Assembly (NCBI GenBank): GCA_020161615.1
Contig: JAIUPD010000002.1
Location: forward strand, 248,001 to 312,000
Source: Pseudomonadota bacterium
Lineage (GTDB): Bacteria > Pseudomonadota > Alphaproteobacteria > Rhodobacterales > Rhodobacteraceae
Reading direction: 5' to 3'
DNA length: 64,000 nucleotides
Below the pieces are notes generated by a model. That model was not told the origin of the DNA, made no database searches, and saw only the letters and a list, made by a program, of their open reading frames with translations. Both the position numbers and the translations under genes were made by a program. Positions within the stretch are counted from its first letter, which is position 1. Every line of letters begins with the position of its first letter. Of the stretch, positions 16,626 to 25,228 are shown one piece after another.

Positions 16626-17084
16626 TCAGAGGTCCAGCGCCGTCGTCTTGACCACCGTTCGCAGCGAGAAGGAGCTTTGCATCTTCGCGACGCCCGGCAG
16701 ACGGGCGAGGTATTGGCGGTGGATGCGGGCGAAATCCTCGGTATCCTCGGCCACCAGCTTCAGCAGGTAATCGGCGCTGCCCGCCATCAGGTGGCATTCC
16801 AGCACATCGGGGATGCGGGCCACCGCCTTTTCGAACCCGTCGAGCAATTCGTCCGACTGGCCGTTGAGCGTGATCTCGACGAAAACCGTGGTCGGCTTGC
16901 CGATCCGCCGGGGATCGACCAGTGCCACATAACCGGCGATGAAGCCCTCGGTTTCCAGCCGCTGCATTCGTCGGTGGCAGGCCGAGGGCGAGAGGGCCAC
17001 GCGCTCGGACAGGTCGGCGTTCGAGATCCGGCCTTCGTGCTGCAAGACCTTCAGAATGCGGCGGTCGGTGGGGTCTAGCTGCAT
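16626..17084 (-). CDS. Lrp/AsnC-family transcriptional regulator
   Basis: A 152-residue regulator with an N-terminal winged HTH (MQLDPTDRRILKVLQHEGRISNADLSERVALSPSACHRRMQRLE, quoted here by its ends only: residues 1-44) and a C-terminal RAM ligand domain with VLECHLMAGSADYLLKLV near residue 95. It is divergent from alanine dehydrogenase across 138 bp and is the likely amino-acid-responsive regulator of that gene, as in other ald-lrp pairs. Confidence 0.93.
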   Translation of the reverse strand: MQLDPTDRRILKVLQHEGRISNADLSERVALSPSACHRRMQRLETEGFIAGYVALVDPRRIGKPTTVFVEITLNGQSDELLDGFEKAVARIPDVLECHLMAGSADYLLKLVAEDTEDFARIHRQYLARLPGVAKMQSSFSLRTVVKTTALDL

Positions 17085-17123
17085 CGCAGCGCAACTTTCA
17101 TCGGGGTCAGAGGCGGGGTTTTC

Positions 17124-17197
17124 GAAGAATCTTGCGTCTTATCGCGCAGGCCGGCCGCCGAAATCAAGCAATCGCGGTGGAATCTGGGTAATTCTTC
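17124..17197. promoter_or_regulatory. candidate Lrp-type sites in the lrp-ald divergent promoter
   Basis: GAAGAAT (17124-17130) and its exact reverse complement ATTCTTC (17191-17197) lie 60 bases apart between the regulator and ald. They are AT-rich against the background. The spacing (about 67 bp, centre to centre) would suit a wrapped Lrp octamer, but this is inference. Confidence 0.35.
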
Positions 17198-17222
17198 CGC
17201 CCACAGAACGCAGGAGGGTATC

Positions 17223-18341
17223 ATGCTGATCGGTTGTCCCCGGGAAATCAAGCCGCAGGAATTCCGCGTGGGGATCACCCCCGCCGCCGCGCACGAGGCC
17301 GTGGCCGCGGGCCATCGCGTGATCATCGAGGCCGGGGCCGGGCTGGGCGCGGGTTTCACCGATGCCGATTACCGCACGGCCGGGGCAGGCATTGTCGATA
17401 CCGCGGCCGAGGTGTTCGCCACGGCCGAGCTGGTGGTCAAGGTCAAGGAACCGCAGGCGGGCGAGCGCAAGCAGCTGCGAGAGGGACAGGTTCTGTTCAC
17501 CTATCTGCATCTGGCCCCCGATCCCGAACAGACGGCGGATCTGCTGGCCTCGGGTGTCACCGCCATCGCCTATGAGACAGTGACCGACCGGGCGGGCGGG
17601 TTGCCGCTGCTGGCGCCGATGTCCGAGGTGGCAGGCAAACTGGCACCGCAGGTCGGGGCCTGGTCGCTGCAAAAGGCCAATGGCGGGCGCGGCGTGCTGA
17701 TGGGCGGTGTGCCGGGGGTGCTGCCTGCGAAGGTCGTGGTGATCGGCGGCGGCGTGGTCGGCACCCATGCGGCGCGGGTGGCGGCCGGGATGGGGGCGGA
17801 TGTCACCGTGCTGGACCGCTCGCTGCCCCGGATGCGGACGCTCGATGACCTGTACGGCGGGCAGTTCAAGACCGGTTACGCCAGCGCCGAACTGACCGCG
17901 CGTCTGGTGGCCGAGGCGGATATGGTGATCGGCGCGGTGCTCATCCCGGGGGCGGCGGCGCCGAAGCTGGTGACGCGGGCGCAGCTTTCGGCGATGAAGC
18001 CGGGGGCGGTGCTGGTCGATGTGGCGATCGATCAGGGCGGGTGTTTCGAGACCTCGCGCCCCACCACCCATGCCGATCCGATCTATGAGGTGGACGGCAT
18101 CCTGCATTATTGCGTGGCCAATATGCCGGGGGCGGTGGCGCGGACCTCGACCCAGGCGCTGGGCAATGCGACGTTGCCCTTCATGCTGGCCCTGGCCAAC
18201 AAGGGCTGGCGGCTGGCCTGCGCCGAGGACGAACATCTGCTGAACGGGCTGAACACCCATGCCGGGCATCTGACCTATGACGCGGTGGGCAAGGCGCTGG
18301 GCCTGCCGGTGATGGCCACGCGCGAGGCGCTGAGGGTTTAA
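17223..18341 (+). CDS. ald: alanine dehydrogenase
   Basis: A 372-residue NAD-dependent dehydrogenase that interconverts L-alanine and pyruvate plus ammonia. Landmarks: MLIGCPREIKPQEFRVGITP at the start with the substrate-binding Arg, KVKEPQAGER near residue 74, LAPMSEVAGKLAP near residue 131, and the NAD fold VVVIGGGVVGTHAARVAAGM near residue 170. The DQGGCFETSRPTTH block near residue 269 is typical. GGAGGG precedes the ATG. Full length. Confidence 0.96.
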   Translation: MLIGCPREIKPQEFRVGITPAAAHEAVAAGHRVIIEAGAGLGAGFTDADYRTAGAGIVDTAAEVFATAELVVKVKEPQAGERKQLREGQVLFTYLHLAPDPEQTADLLASGVTAIAYETVTDRAGGLPLLAPMSEVAGKLAPQVGAWSLQKANGGRGVLMGGVPGVLPAKVVVIGGGVVGTHAARVAAGMGADVTVLDRSLPRMRTLDDLYGGQFKTGYASAELTARLVAEADMVIGAVLIPGAAAPKLVTRAQLSAMKPGAVLVDVAIDQGGCFETSRPTTHADPIYEVDGILHYCVANMPGAVARTSTQALGNATLPFMLALANKGWRLACAEDEHLLNGLNTHAGHLTYDAVGKALGLPVMATREALRV

Positions 18342-18700
18342 CCCGCCATCAGGCCCAAGGCCAATTCCAGCCCGATCAGCAGGGCACCCAGCGCGGCGAC
18401 GAACAGCCAATAGGCCGCCGCCAGCGCCTGTACCTCGTCCAGGTCCCCGATCCCGGGATGGCCGAGGCGGCCGAGCAGGCGGCGCGCGCGGGCGTCCTGC
18501 CCGTCGCGGTCGCGGGCCATGGCGGCGTTGTCGCCGCGGTGGACCAGCGACCAGACGAAGAGTTGCAGGGCATAAAGCGCCAGCGCCAGCGGCAGAAAGC
18601 GGGGCGGACCCCAGAACGGTGGCAGCGGGCGCAGCCCGGCCCCGGCCAGACCCGCCAGCAGCGCCGCGATGCCCAGAGCGTAACCGATGGTGCCGAGCAT
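18338..18700 (-). CDS. small membrane protein of unknown function
   Basis: A 120-residue protein with three likely transmembrane segments (about residues 4-22, 34-53 and 95-117) and a charged loop between the second and third (HRGDNAAMARDRDGQDARARR). I do not recognise the family. The ATG at 18700 is preceded by GGAGGA. It overlaps the end of ald by 4 bp on the opposite strand. Confidence 0.65.
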   Translation of the reverse strand: MLGTIGYALGIAALLAGLAGAGLRPLPPFWGPPRFLPLALALYALQLFVWSLVHRGDNAAMARDRDGQDARARRLLGRLGHPGIGDLDEVQALAAAYWLFVAALGALLIGLELALGLMAG

Positions 18701-18870
18701 CCGCTCCTCCGCGTTCCTGCGCTGCAGCATGGCGGCAGGCGGCGGGAAACACCACCCCGGTTCGGCCCCGCACCTGCCCCGCGATCACGTCGCCCGGAGG
18801 CGCCCCCACATCGCTTGACACGCGGGCAGGCGCGGGCCAGAAACCCCTCGCAGCAGAGCGAGGAACGAGC

Positions 18871-19665
18871 ATGGCCGCCACCGCCGAAAAGAAGGACGGG
18901 ATCTGGGAGACGGTCAAGACCGTTTTCTGGGCGCTGGTCATCGCCGGGGTCTTCCGCACCCTGTTCTTCCAGCCGTTCTGGATTCCCTCGGGCTCGATGA
19001 AAGAGACGCTGCTGATCGGCGATTTCCTCTTCGTCAACAAATGGGCCTATGGCTATTCGCGCTATTCCTGCCCCTTCGCGATCTGCCCGATCAGCGGCCG
19101 GATCTTCGCCTCGATGCCCGAACGCGGGGACATCGTGGTGTTCCGCCACCCGGTCAGCGGCGATGACCTGATCAAGCGGCTGGTGGGCCTGCCGGGCGAC
19201 CGCATCCAGGTCCGCGAGGGCGTGCTCTACATCAACGACGAGGCCGTCCAGCTGGAAGACGCCGGCGATTTCGCCGAGACCTACGAGCGTCAGGGCTCGG
19301 CCGGGCAATACCCGCGCTGCGAGAATGCGCCGGTGGGGCAGGGCGGGGATTGCCTGAAGGGCCGCCAGATCGAGACGCTGCCGAATGGCGTGAGCCATTA
19401 CATCCTCAACATCGAGGACAACGGTTTCGCTGACAACACCCCGGTCTTCACGGTGCCCGAGGGTCATTTCTTCTTCATGGGCGACAACCGCGACAATTCG
19501 GTCGACAGCCGCTTCCCGCAGGCGACCGGCGGCGTCGGATTCGTGCCCTTCGAGAACCTGATCGGCCGCGCGGACCGGGTGATGTTCTCCTCGGCTGGGA
19601 CCTCGATGCTGGCCTTCTGGACCTGGCGCCCCGACCGCTTCTTCCACTCGCTGCGGCTGGACTGA
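18871..19665 (+). CDS. lepB: signal peptidase I (first copy)
   Basis: A 264-residue type I signal peptidase, anchored by one N-terminal helix and cleaving Sec and Tat leader peptides at the periplasmic face. Catalytic Ser42 lies in [10 protein letters not shown] and Lys102 in DDLIKRLVGLPGDRI; box E is MGDNRDNSVDSR. An extra Cys pair (SCPFAICP, about 66-73) lies in the loop before box C. Start ATG at 18871 with AGGAAC upstream. A second copy follows immediately. Confidence 0.93.
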   Translation: MAATAEKKDGIWETVKTVFWALVIAGVFRTLFFQPFWIPSGSMKETLLIGDFLFVNKWAYGYSRYSCPFAICPISGRIFASMPERGDIVVFRHPVSGDDLIKRLVGLPGDRIQVREGVLYINDEAVQLEDAGDFAETYERQGSAGQYPRCENAPVGQGGDCLKGRQIETLPNGVSHYILNIEDNGFADNTPVFTVPEGHFFFMGDNRDNSVDSRFPQATGGVGFVPFENLIGRADRVMFSSAGTSMLAFWTWRPDRFFHSLRLD

Positions 19666-19773
19666 GGGCGGGGCTCCGCTGCCGCCCTTGGCTTGACTCG
19701 GCCTGCCCCCCGGCCCAGAAAGCGGCCGTTGCCAAGGGGCTTGGCGGGGAAACAGGCGGGGACAGGCAGCGCC

Positions 19774-20562
19774 GTGGCCAGCACCAGGACGCATCGCAGG
19801 CAGGATTGGGGCGAGGCCCTGCGCACCCTTTCGGTGGCGCTGCTCTTGGCGGTGGCGGTGCGGACCTTCCTGATCCAGCCGTTCTGGATTCCGTCCGGGT
19901 CCATGAAAGAGACGCTGCTGGTCGGCGATTTCCTCTTCGTCAACAAGTTCGCCTATGGCTGGTCGCGCTGGTCCTGCCCCTGGGGCCTCTGCCCCATCGA
20001 CGGGCGGCTCTGGGGCGCGCTGCCGGAACGGGGCGATATCGTCGTCTTCCGCCATCCCGTCACCGGCGAGGATTACGTCAAGCGCCTGATCGGCCTGCCG
20101 GGCGACCGGATCCGCATGCGGGGCGGGGTGCTGCATCTCAATGGCCAGCCCGTCGATCTGCGCCCCTCGGGCACCTTCACCGAGGCCTATCTGCCGCAAG
20201 GCAGCGCCCGGACGCTGCCCCGTTGCGCGAACCGGCCACGCCCGGGCGGCGCCTGCCTCGTCGAGCGTGCGGTCGAGACTCTGCCCGGCGGCGCTTCGTA
20301 TCCGGTGCTGAACATCACCGATCTGGGGCGTGGTGATACGACGCAGGAAGTCGTCGTGCCACCGGGCCATGTCTTCGTCCTGGGCGACAACCGTGACAAC
20401 TCGCTCGACTCACGCTTTGCGCCGGCGCAGGGTGGGGTCGGCTTCGTGCCGCTCGAAAACCTGATCGGCCGCGCCGACCGGGTCCTGTTCTCCTCGGCGG
20501 GATCGTCGCTCTGGGCCTTCTGGACCTGGCGCGGCGACCGCTTTCTGCATGCAGTACACTGA
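19774..20562 (+). CDS. lepB: signal peptidase I (second, tandem copy)
   Basis: A second complete signal peptidase with catalytic Ser43 ([19 protein letters not shown]), Lys103 ([15 protein letters not shown]) and box [13 protein letters not shown]. It keeps the extra Cys pair (SCPWGLCP) of the upstream copy, so the two are likely a local duplication. The start is not certain: GTG at 19774 gives an N-terminus of the same length as the first copy, while a TTG at 19693 would add 27 residues. It overlaps rnc by one base (TGATG). Confidence 0.88.
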   Translation: MASTRTHRRQDWGEALRTLSVALLLAVAVRTFLIQPFWIPSGSMKETLLVGDFLFVNKFAYGWSRWSCPWGLCPIDGRLWGALPERGDIVVFRHPVTGEDYVKRLIGLPGDRIRMRGGVLHLNGQPVDLRPSGTFTEAYLPQGSARTLPRCANRPRPGGACLVERAVETLPGGASYPVLNITDLGRGDTTQEVVVPPGHVFVLGDNRDNSLDSRFAPAQGGVGFVPLENLIGRADRVLFSSAGSSLWAFWTWRGDRFLHAVH

Positions 20563-21257
20563 TGGCCAAGGGACTTTCGCTTTCCGCCGAGATGATCGCC
20601 TTCGCCGGGCGGCTGGGTCACGATTTCCAGCGGCCCGAGCTTCTGATCCGGGCACTCACCCATGCCTCCGCCGGCTCTCCGGTCCGGCCGCATAACCAGC
20701 GGCTGGAGTTTCTGGGCGACCGGGTGCTGGGCCTGGTCATGGCCGAGGCCCTGTTCGCCGCCGACCGCAAGGCGACCGAGGGGCAGCTTGCGCCCCGCTT
20801 CAACGCGCTGGTCCGCAAGGAAACCTGCGCCGATGTGGCGCGGACCATCGACCTGGGCGCGGTGCTCCGCCTCGGCCGGTCCGAGATGATTTCGGGCGGG
20901 CGGCGGAAAGAGGCGCTGCTGGGCGACGCGATGGAGGCGGTGCTCGCCGCGGTCTATCTGGACGCGGGGCTGGAGGCCGCGCGCGCCGTGATCCTGCGCC
21001 ATTGGGCGCAGCGCATTGACCAGGTGGATGCCGACGCCCGCGACGCCAAGACCGCGCTGCAGGAATGGGCCCAAGGCCGGGGCGAGGCGCCCCCGGCCTA
21101 TGTGGAGATCGCCCGCGAGGGCCCGCCCCATGCGCCGGTCTTCACCATCGAGGTCCGCACCGAAGGCGGCCTCAGTGCGCGAGCCGAAGCCGGATCGAAG
21201 CGCGCCGCCGAACAGGCGGCGGCGAAGATGCTGCTGGATCAGGTCAGCCCCGCGTGA
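20562..21257 (+). CDS. rnc: ribonuclease III
   Basis: A 231-residue double-strand RNA endonuclease for rRNA and mRNA processing. The RNase III signature is [13 protein letters not shown] near residue 46, with the second acidic site in [19 protein letters not shown] near 118. A dsRNA-binding domain occupies about 155-228 ([12 protein letters not shown] to [12 protein letters not shown]). It lies between lepB and the transporter/era genes, the common lepB-rnc-era order. Confidence 0.96.
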   Translation: MAKGLSLSAEMIAFAGRLGHDFQRPELLIRALTHASAGSPVRPHNQRLEFLGDRVLGLVMAEALFAADRKATEGQLAPRFNALVRKETCADVARTIDLGAVLRLGRSEMISGGRRKEALLGDAMEAVLAAVYLDAGLEAARAVILRHWAQRIDQVDADARDAKTALQEWAQGRGEAPPAYVEIAREGPPHAPVFTIEVRTEGGLSARAEAGSKRAAEQAAAKMLLDQVSPA

Positions 21258-22123
21258 GCCCGCCCGACAATCGCAAGGGCGCGGCCTTCATGACGCTGGC
21301 CATGGCCGCCTTCGCGGTCGAGGACAGCTTCCTCAAGGCCGCGACGGCGCTGGTCCCGCCCGCCACCGCCATGATGGGCTTTGGCGCGCTGGGGGCGCTG
21401 GTCTTCGCGCTCATCGCCCGCGCGCGGGGCGAGGCGATGCTGCCGCGGATCACCCGGGGCCTTGCCATCCGCTCGGGCTTCGAGATCGGCGGGCGGCTCT
21501 TCTATTCGCTGGCGCTGGCCTTTGCCGGGCTCGGCGCCACCTCGGCCATCCTGCAGGCGACCCCGCTGGTGGTCATCGCCGGCGCTGTCTGGGTCTTTGG
21601 CGAAAGGGTCGGCTGGCGGCGCTGGACGGCGATTTCGGTGGGCTTCCTCGGCGTGCTGCTGGTGCTGCGCCCGACCGGCGAGGCGCTGCAACCCGCCGCG
21701 CTTTTCGCGCTGCTGGGGATGGTGGGTTTCGCGGGGCGCGATCTGGCAACCCGGGCCGCGCCCCTGACCGTGACCAATGCGCAGCTCGGTGTACTGGGGC
21801 TGGGCATGCTGTTCCTGGCGGGGCTGGTGGTGCAACTGGTCACGCTGAGCCCGCTGGCGCTGCCCCCACCCAGGGCGGCGGCCGCCATCCTCGGCGCCAC
21901 GGTCTTTGGCTGCATCGCCTATGCCGCGCTGACCGTGGCGATGCGCACGGGCGAGGTCTCGGTCGTCACCCCTTTCCGCTACACGCGGCTGGTCTTCGCC
22001 CTGATCCTCGCCATGGCGGTGTTCGGCGAACGGCCTGACCTGCCGATGCTGCTGGGCTCCGCGCTGATCGTGGGCTCGGGCCTGTTCACGCTGTCCCGGT
22101 CGCGCCGTGTCGCCCAGGGATGA
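21254..22123 (+). CDS. DMT-superfamily (EamA) transporter
   Basis: A 289-residue membrane protein with two EamA repeats and about ten hydrophobic segments; the first repeat ends near [25 protein letters not shown] and the second contains [18 protein letters not shown]. The GTG at 21254 overlaps the rnc stop (GTGA), so it is probably co-translated. Substrate unknown; relatives export metabolites or amino acids. Its place between rnc and era is unusual for this conserved cluster. Confidence 0.85.
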   Translation: MSPPDNRKGAAFMTLAMAAFAVEDSFLKAATALVPPATAMMGFGALGALVFALIARARGEAMLPRITRGLAIRSGFEIGGRLFYSLALAFAGLGATSAILQATPLVVIAGAVWVFGERVGWRRWTAISVGFLGVLLVLRPTGEALQPAALFALLGMVGFAGRDLATRAAPLTVTNAQLGVLGLGMLFLAGLVVQLVTLSPLALPPPRAAAAILGATVFGCIAYAALTVAMRTGEVSVVTPFRYTRLVFALILAMAVFGERPDLPMLLGSALIVGSGLFTLSRSRRVAQG

Positions 22124-22170
22124 TTTCAGCATTTGGTGGCAGTGGCGCCGCGCATGGTATAAGGGGCGGC

Positions 22171-23103
22171 ATGGCGGATGAGACAGGACTCAAAATGACC
22201 ACACGCGCGGGCTTCGTCGCCCTGATCGGAGAGCCGAACGCCGGCAAATCGACGCTCCTGAACCGGATGGTGGGGGCCAAGGTCTCGATCGTCACGCATA
22301 AGGTGCAGACGACCCGCGCCCGGATCCGTGGCATCGCCCTGGAAGGCGAGGCGCAGATCGTCTTTGTCGACACGCCCGGCCTCTTCCGCCCCCGCCGCAG
22401 GCTGGACCGCGCCATGGTCGCGGCCGCCTGGGGCGGTGCTGCCGATGCCGATATCGTCGTCCTGCTGATCGAGGCCCATCGAGGCCTGACCGAAGGGGTC
22501 GAGGCGATCCTCGCGTCGCTGCGCGAAAGGACCGAGGGTCGCCGCGTGGCGCTGGCCATCAACAAGATCGACAAGGTCAAGGCCGAGGTGCTGCTGAAAC
22601 TGACGCAGGACATGAACGCGGCCTTCCCCTTCGAGAAGACCTTTCTCATCTCGGCCGAACGCGGGCATGGCACGCAGGATCTGAAGGCATGGCTGGCGGG
22701 CGCGCTGCCCGAAGGGCCCTGGCTTTACCCCGAGGACCAGATCGCCGACCTGCCGATGCGGATGATCGCCGCCGAGATGACGCGCGAGAAATGCACCCTC
22801 AGGCTGCATCAGGAATTGCCCTACGAGCTGACCGTCGAAACCGAGGCCTGGGAGGATCGCGAGGACGGCTCCACCCGCATCGACCAAGTGATCTACGTGG
22901 CGCGCGACGGGCACAAGGGGATCGTGCTGGGCCACAAGGGCGAAACGGTCAAGGCCATCGGCCAGCAGGCCCGCGCCGAGATCGCCGACTTCCTCGGCCG
23001 CAAGGTGCATCTGTTCCTCACCGTCCGGGTGCGCGAGAACTGGCTGAACGAGGCCGAACGCTATGGCGAAATGGGCCTCGATTTCCGCGACGGCGATGCC
23101 TGA
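22171..23103 (+). CDS. era: GTPase Era
   Basis: An essential GTPase for 16S rRNA maturation. G1 GEPNAGKS, G2-region THKVQTTR, G3 DTPG, G4 NKID and G5 SAERG are present, followed by a C-terminal KH domain with GHKGETVKAIGQQARAEI. I chose the ATG at 22171 (AAGGGGCGG upstream); an internal ATG at 22195 is a close alternative matching the usual Era N-terminus. The usual downstream partner recO is not here. Confidence 0.95.
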   Translation: MADETGLKMTTRAGFVALIGEPNAGKSTLLNRMVGAKVSIVTHKVQTTRARIRGIALEGEAQIVFVDTPGLFRPRRRLDRAMVAAAWGGAADADIVVLLIEAHRGLTEGVEAILASLRERTEGRRVALAINKIDKVKAEVLLKLTQDMNAAFPFEKTFLISAERGHGTQDLKAWLAGALPEGPWLYPEDQIADLPMRMIAAEMTREKCTLRLHQELPYELTVETEAWEDREDGSTRIDQVIYVARDGHKGIVLGHKGETVKAIGQQARAEIADFLGRKVHLFLTVRVRENWLNEAERYGEMGLDFRDGDA

Positions 23104-23106
23104 CAT

Positions 23107-23168
23107 CATCTTGCCGGAAATACTCACGGGGGTTTCCAAAGGGGGAGCGTGCTCCCCCTTTGGCGAGG
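23107..23168. repeat. long palindromic intergenic element, left copy
   Basis: Contains GGAAATACTCACGGGGGTTT and then a perfect 13-bp-arm palindrome at 23136-23163 (arms CCAAAGGGGGAGC / GCTCCCCCTTTGG, spacer GT). A nearly identical copy lies inverted at 23570-23627 on the other side of the DUF1491 gene. A further hairpin (23174-23182 with 23090+100, i.e. 23190-23198) abuts the gene start. Confidence 0.85.
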
Positions 23169-23205
23169 GGAGCGCGAGGGGGCGAGCAGCCCCCTCGCTC
23201 CACCT

Positions 23206-23541
23206 GTGACGCCGCGGCTGACGGCCGGTTTCTGGGTCCAGGCCTATCTGACCCGCCTGCGTCTGGCCGATATCCCGGCTTTCGTGGTGAAAAAGGGCGA
23301 CGCGACAGCGGGCGCGGTGCTGATCAAGCAAAGCCCGCTCGACGGCAGCGCCAGCCTGCACCGCCGCCAGTTCGACCTGATGGAAGACGTGACCCGCTGG
23401 ACCGAGGTGGCCCGCGGTCCCGAGGCCGAGATCGACGCCCAGATCGCGCGGGAGCGGGGGCGGGACCCGGATCTGTGGGTGATCGAGGTCGAGGATCGGC
23501 TCGGGCGGACGCTCTTGGACGAGCCGGGGTTTGACGGGTAG
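23206..23541 (+). CDS. DUF1491 family protein
   Basis: A 111-residue protein with the DUF1491 pattern: LTAGFWVQAYLTRLRLADIPAFVV, KKGDATAGAVLIKQ near residue 27, and the C-terminal ARERGRDPDLWVIEVEDRLGR. The family is confined mainly to alphaproteobacteria and often follows era; function unknown. The GTG at 23206 begins exactly where family similarity begins. The gene is enclosed by a pair of about 58-bp inverted repeats, leaving very short untranslated flanks. Confidence 0.8.
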   Translation: MTPRLTAGFWVQAYLTRLRLADIPAFVVKKGDATAGAVLIKQSPLDGSASLHRRQFDLMEDVTRWTEVARGPEAEIDAQIARERGRDPDLWVIEVEDRLGRTLLDEPGFDG

Positions 23542-23569
23542 CCGGGGGGCTGCTCGCCCCCCGGACCCC

Positions 23570-23627
23570 CTCGCCAAAGGGGGAGCACGCTCCCCCTTTG
23601 GAAACCCCCGTGTGTATTTTCCGCAGA
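23570..23627. repeat. long palindromic intergenic element, right (inverted) copy
   Basis: Reverse complement of the element at 23107-23168, with a few mismatches. The palindrome is at 23574-23601 (spacer AC where the left copy has GT). On the plus strand it ends in GTATTTTCCGCAGAATGA. It lies between DUF1491 and prmA and could act as a terminator. Confidence 0.85.
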
Positions 23628-23702
23628 ATGAAGCGCAAGGGGTGCGCCCTTGCCTTGCGGGGCGGGACGCGCTAGGGCCGCGGGGCAACCCCGGAGGCCC
23701 CC

Positions 23703-24572
23703 ATGCCCACCTATACCGCCCTGACCACGCTGTCCGACGAATCCCGCGCCCAGGCCCTGGGCGAGGCTTTGGAAGAGCTGGAGCCGGCGCCGGTGGGCGT
23801 AGGGGTGTTCGAGCTGGAGGATGGCTCGGGCCTGTGGGAGGTCGGCGCCTATTTCACGGAAGTTCCCGACGACATCGCGCTGACGCTGATGGCCGCGGCC
23901 TTCGGCTCGGCCGAATTCGCGATCAGCGAATTGCCCGAGATCGACTGGGTCGCCCATGTCCGCCGCGAGCTGAAGCCGGTCGAGGCCGGGCGCTTCTTCG
24001 TCTATGGCAGCCATGATTCCGACAAGCTGCCGGCCGACCGCATCGGCCTGTTGATCGAGGCCGCCATGGCCTTCGGTACCGGCCATCACGGCACCACGCT
24101 GGGCTGCCTCAGGGCGCTGGACCGGCTGGCCGAGGGCGGGTTTCACGGCAGGAATGTCATCGACGTCGGCTGCGGCACCGCCGTGCTGGCGATGGGCGCG
24201 GCCAAGATCTGGCCCGAGACGGTGCTCGCCACCGACATCGACCAGGTGGCGGTGGACGTGGCCGAGGCCAATGTCGTCGCCAACGGGCTGGACGGGCGGG
24301 TCGAATGCCTGGAGGCCATGGGCTTCGATCACGATCTGATCCATGCCCGCGCGCCCTATGACCTGGTTTTCGCCAATATCCTCAAGGGTCCGCTGATCCA
24401 GATCGCCCCCGACATGGCCCGGCACACCGAGGCCGGGAGCCTCGCCATCCTCTCGGGGCTGCTCAATACCCAGGCGGCGGATGTGCTGGCGGCCTATCAG
24501 GCGGCGGGTTTCACCGAGGTGGAGCGCGAGGAAATCGGCGACTGGACCACGCTGGTCCTGCGCCGCGCCTGA
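23703..24572 (+). CDS. prmA: ribosomal protein L11 methyltransferase
   Basis: A 289-residue SAM-dependent methyltransferase that trimethylates ribosomal protein L11. The SAM motif is VIDVGCGTAVLAMGAAKIWP near residue 153, preceded by MAFGTGHHGTTLGCLRALD (about 122-140) typical of PrmA, and followed by FANILKGPL near residue 223 in place of the NPPY-like motif. Single gene with its own upstream space; full length. Confidence 0.94.
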   Translation: MPTYTALTTLSDESRAQALGEALEELEPAPVGVGVFELEDGSGLWEVGAYFTEVPDDIALTLMAAAFGSAEFAISELPEIDWVAHVRRELKPVEAGRFFVYGSHDSDKLPADRIGLLIEAAMAFGTGHHGTTLGCLRALDRLAEGGFHGRNVIDVGCGTAVLAMGAAKIWPETVLATDIDQVAVDVAEANVVANGLDGRVECLEAMGFDHDLIHARAPYDLVFANILKGPLIQIAPDMARHTEAGSLAILSGLLNTQAADVLAAYQAAGFTEVEREEIGDWTTLVLRRA

Positions 24573-24633
24573 ATTTCGCCAAACTCGGCGGCTAGGCTGG
24601 ACCTCTGTCTGGTCAAGATGCCGAGTGTTGTCG

Positions 24634-24948
24634 ATGCAGTCTTCCGATTTCCGCCGTCGCATGGCCCATGTCCTCGCCTCGCGGGTCGAGGCGGTGAAGG
24701 CGCGCGAGCAAAAGCCGCGCCGTATTCTGGGCGTCCTGTCGGCCTTCGCCGCGACCCTGGTCTGTTTCTTCGTGCTGAAGGGCGCGGCCGTCGCCCATAA
24801 CGGCCAGGCCTTCGCCGAGCCGCCGGGCGCCGAGGCCGGGATCGCCGCGCAGATCCATCACTGGTTCGCCGGCGCCGATCCGATCAGCGCAACCCTGGCC
24901 GCCGCCCTGCGCAACGCGCCGCGGCCGGGGGCGCGGGACACGCTCTGA
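24634..24948 (+). CDS. small single-pass membrane protein, unknown
   Basis: A 104-residue protein: a basic N-terminus (RRRMAHVLASRVEAVKAREQKPRR), one hydrophobic segment at about 32-51 (LGVLSAFAATLVCFFVLKGA) and a probable periplasmic tail with IAAQIHHWFAGADPISATLA. No family recognised. The ATG at 24634 is chosen from the position of the amphipathic start; no strong ribosome-binding site is visible. Confidence 0.6.
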   Translation: MQSSDFRRRMAHVLASRVEAVKAREQKPRRILGVLSAFAATLVCFFVLKGAAVAHNGQAFAEPPGAEAGIAAQIHHWFAGADPISATLAAALRNAPRPGARDTL

Positions 24949-24966
24949 CCCCAGTTGCCAAAGCAA

Positions 24967-24995
24967 AGCGCCGCGCCGGTTGCCCGGGCGGCGCT
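24967..24995 (-). terminator. hairpin downstream of the DUF1127 gene
   Basis: AGCGCCGC (24967-24974) pairs with GCGGCGCT (24988-24995). Read on the minus strand the stem is followed by TTTGCTTTGG. It follows the DUF1127 stop and probably ends that transcript. Confidence 0.6.
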
Positions 24996-25018
24996 GCTGT
25001 CATTCTGGCGGGATGGGA

Positions 25019-25228
25019 TCAGCGCAGGGCGCCGACCACATCCTCGATGTCGCCACGGCACAGGCCGATATCGTCGAGTTCGCGGTCGGAGAGCTTCGCA
25101 AGCTCGCGGCGGGTGACACGCTTGTCATTCCACGCGGCGACGCGGGCGAAGGTATCGGCGAACGAGAACCCGAGGCTGCGGCCGAACACGCCGTCGGCGA
25201 CGGGGCGAGCGGAGGTAAAGAAGGCCAT
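25019..25228 (-). CDS. DUF1127 family protein
   Basis: A 69-residue protein ending in the DUF1127 motif: RELAKLSDRELDDIGLCRGDIEDVV. Small arginine-rich DUF1127 proteins of alphaproteobacteria include RNA-binding and stress-related members (for example the CcaF1 type), but function here is inferred only at family level. The ATG at 25228 has AGGAG upstream; the longer open frame has no supporting signal. Monocistronic with its own hairpin. Confidence 0.85.
   Translation of the reverse strand: MAFFTSARPVADGVFGRSLGFSFADTFARVAAWNDKRVTRRELAKLSDRELDDIGLCRGDIEDVVGALR

Noticed and set aside
23107..23627. insertion sequence or transposon
   Set aside because: The inverted repeats flank a DUF1491 gene, not a transposase, and no target duplication is evident.
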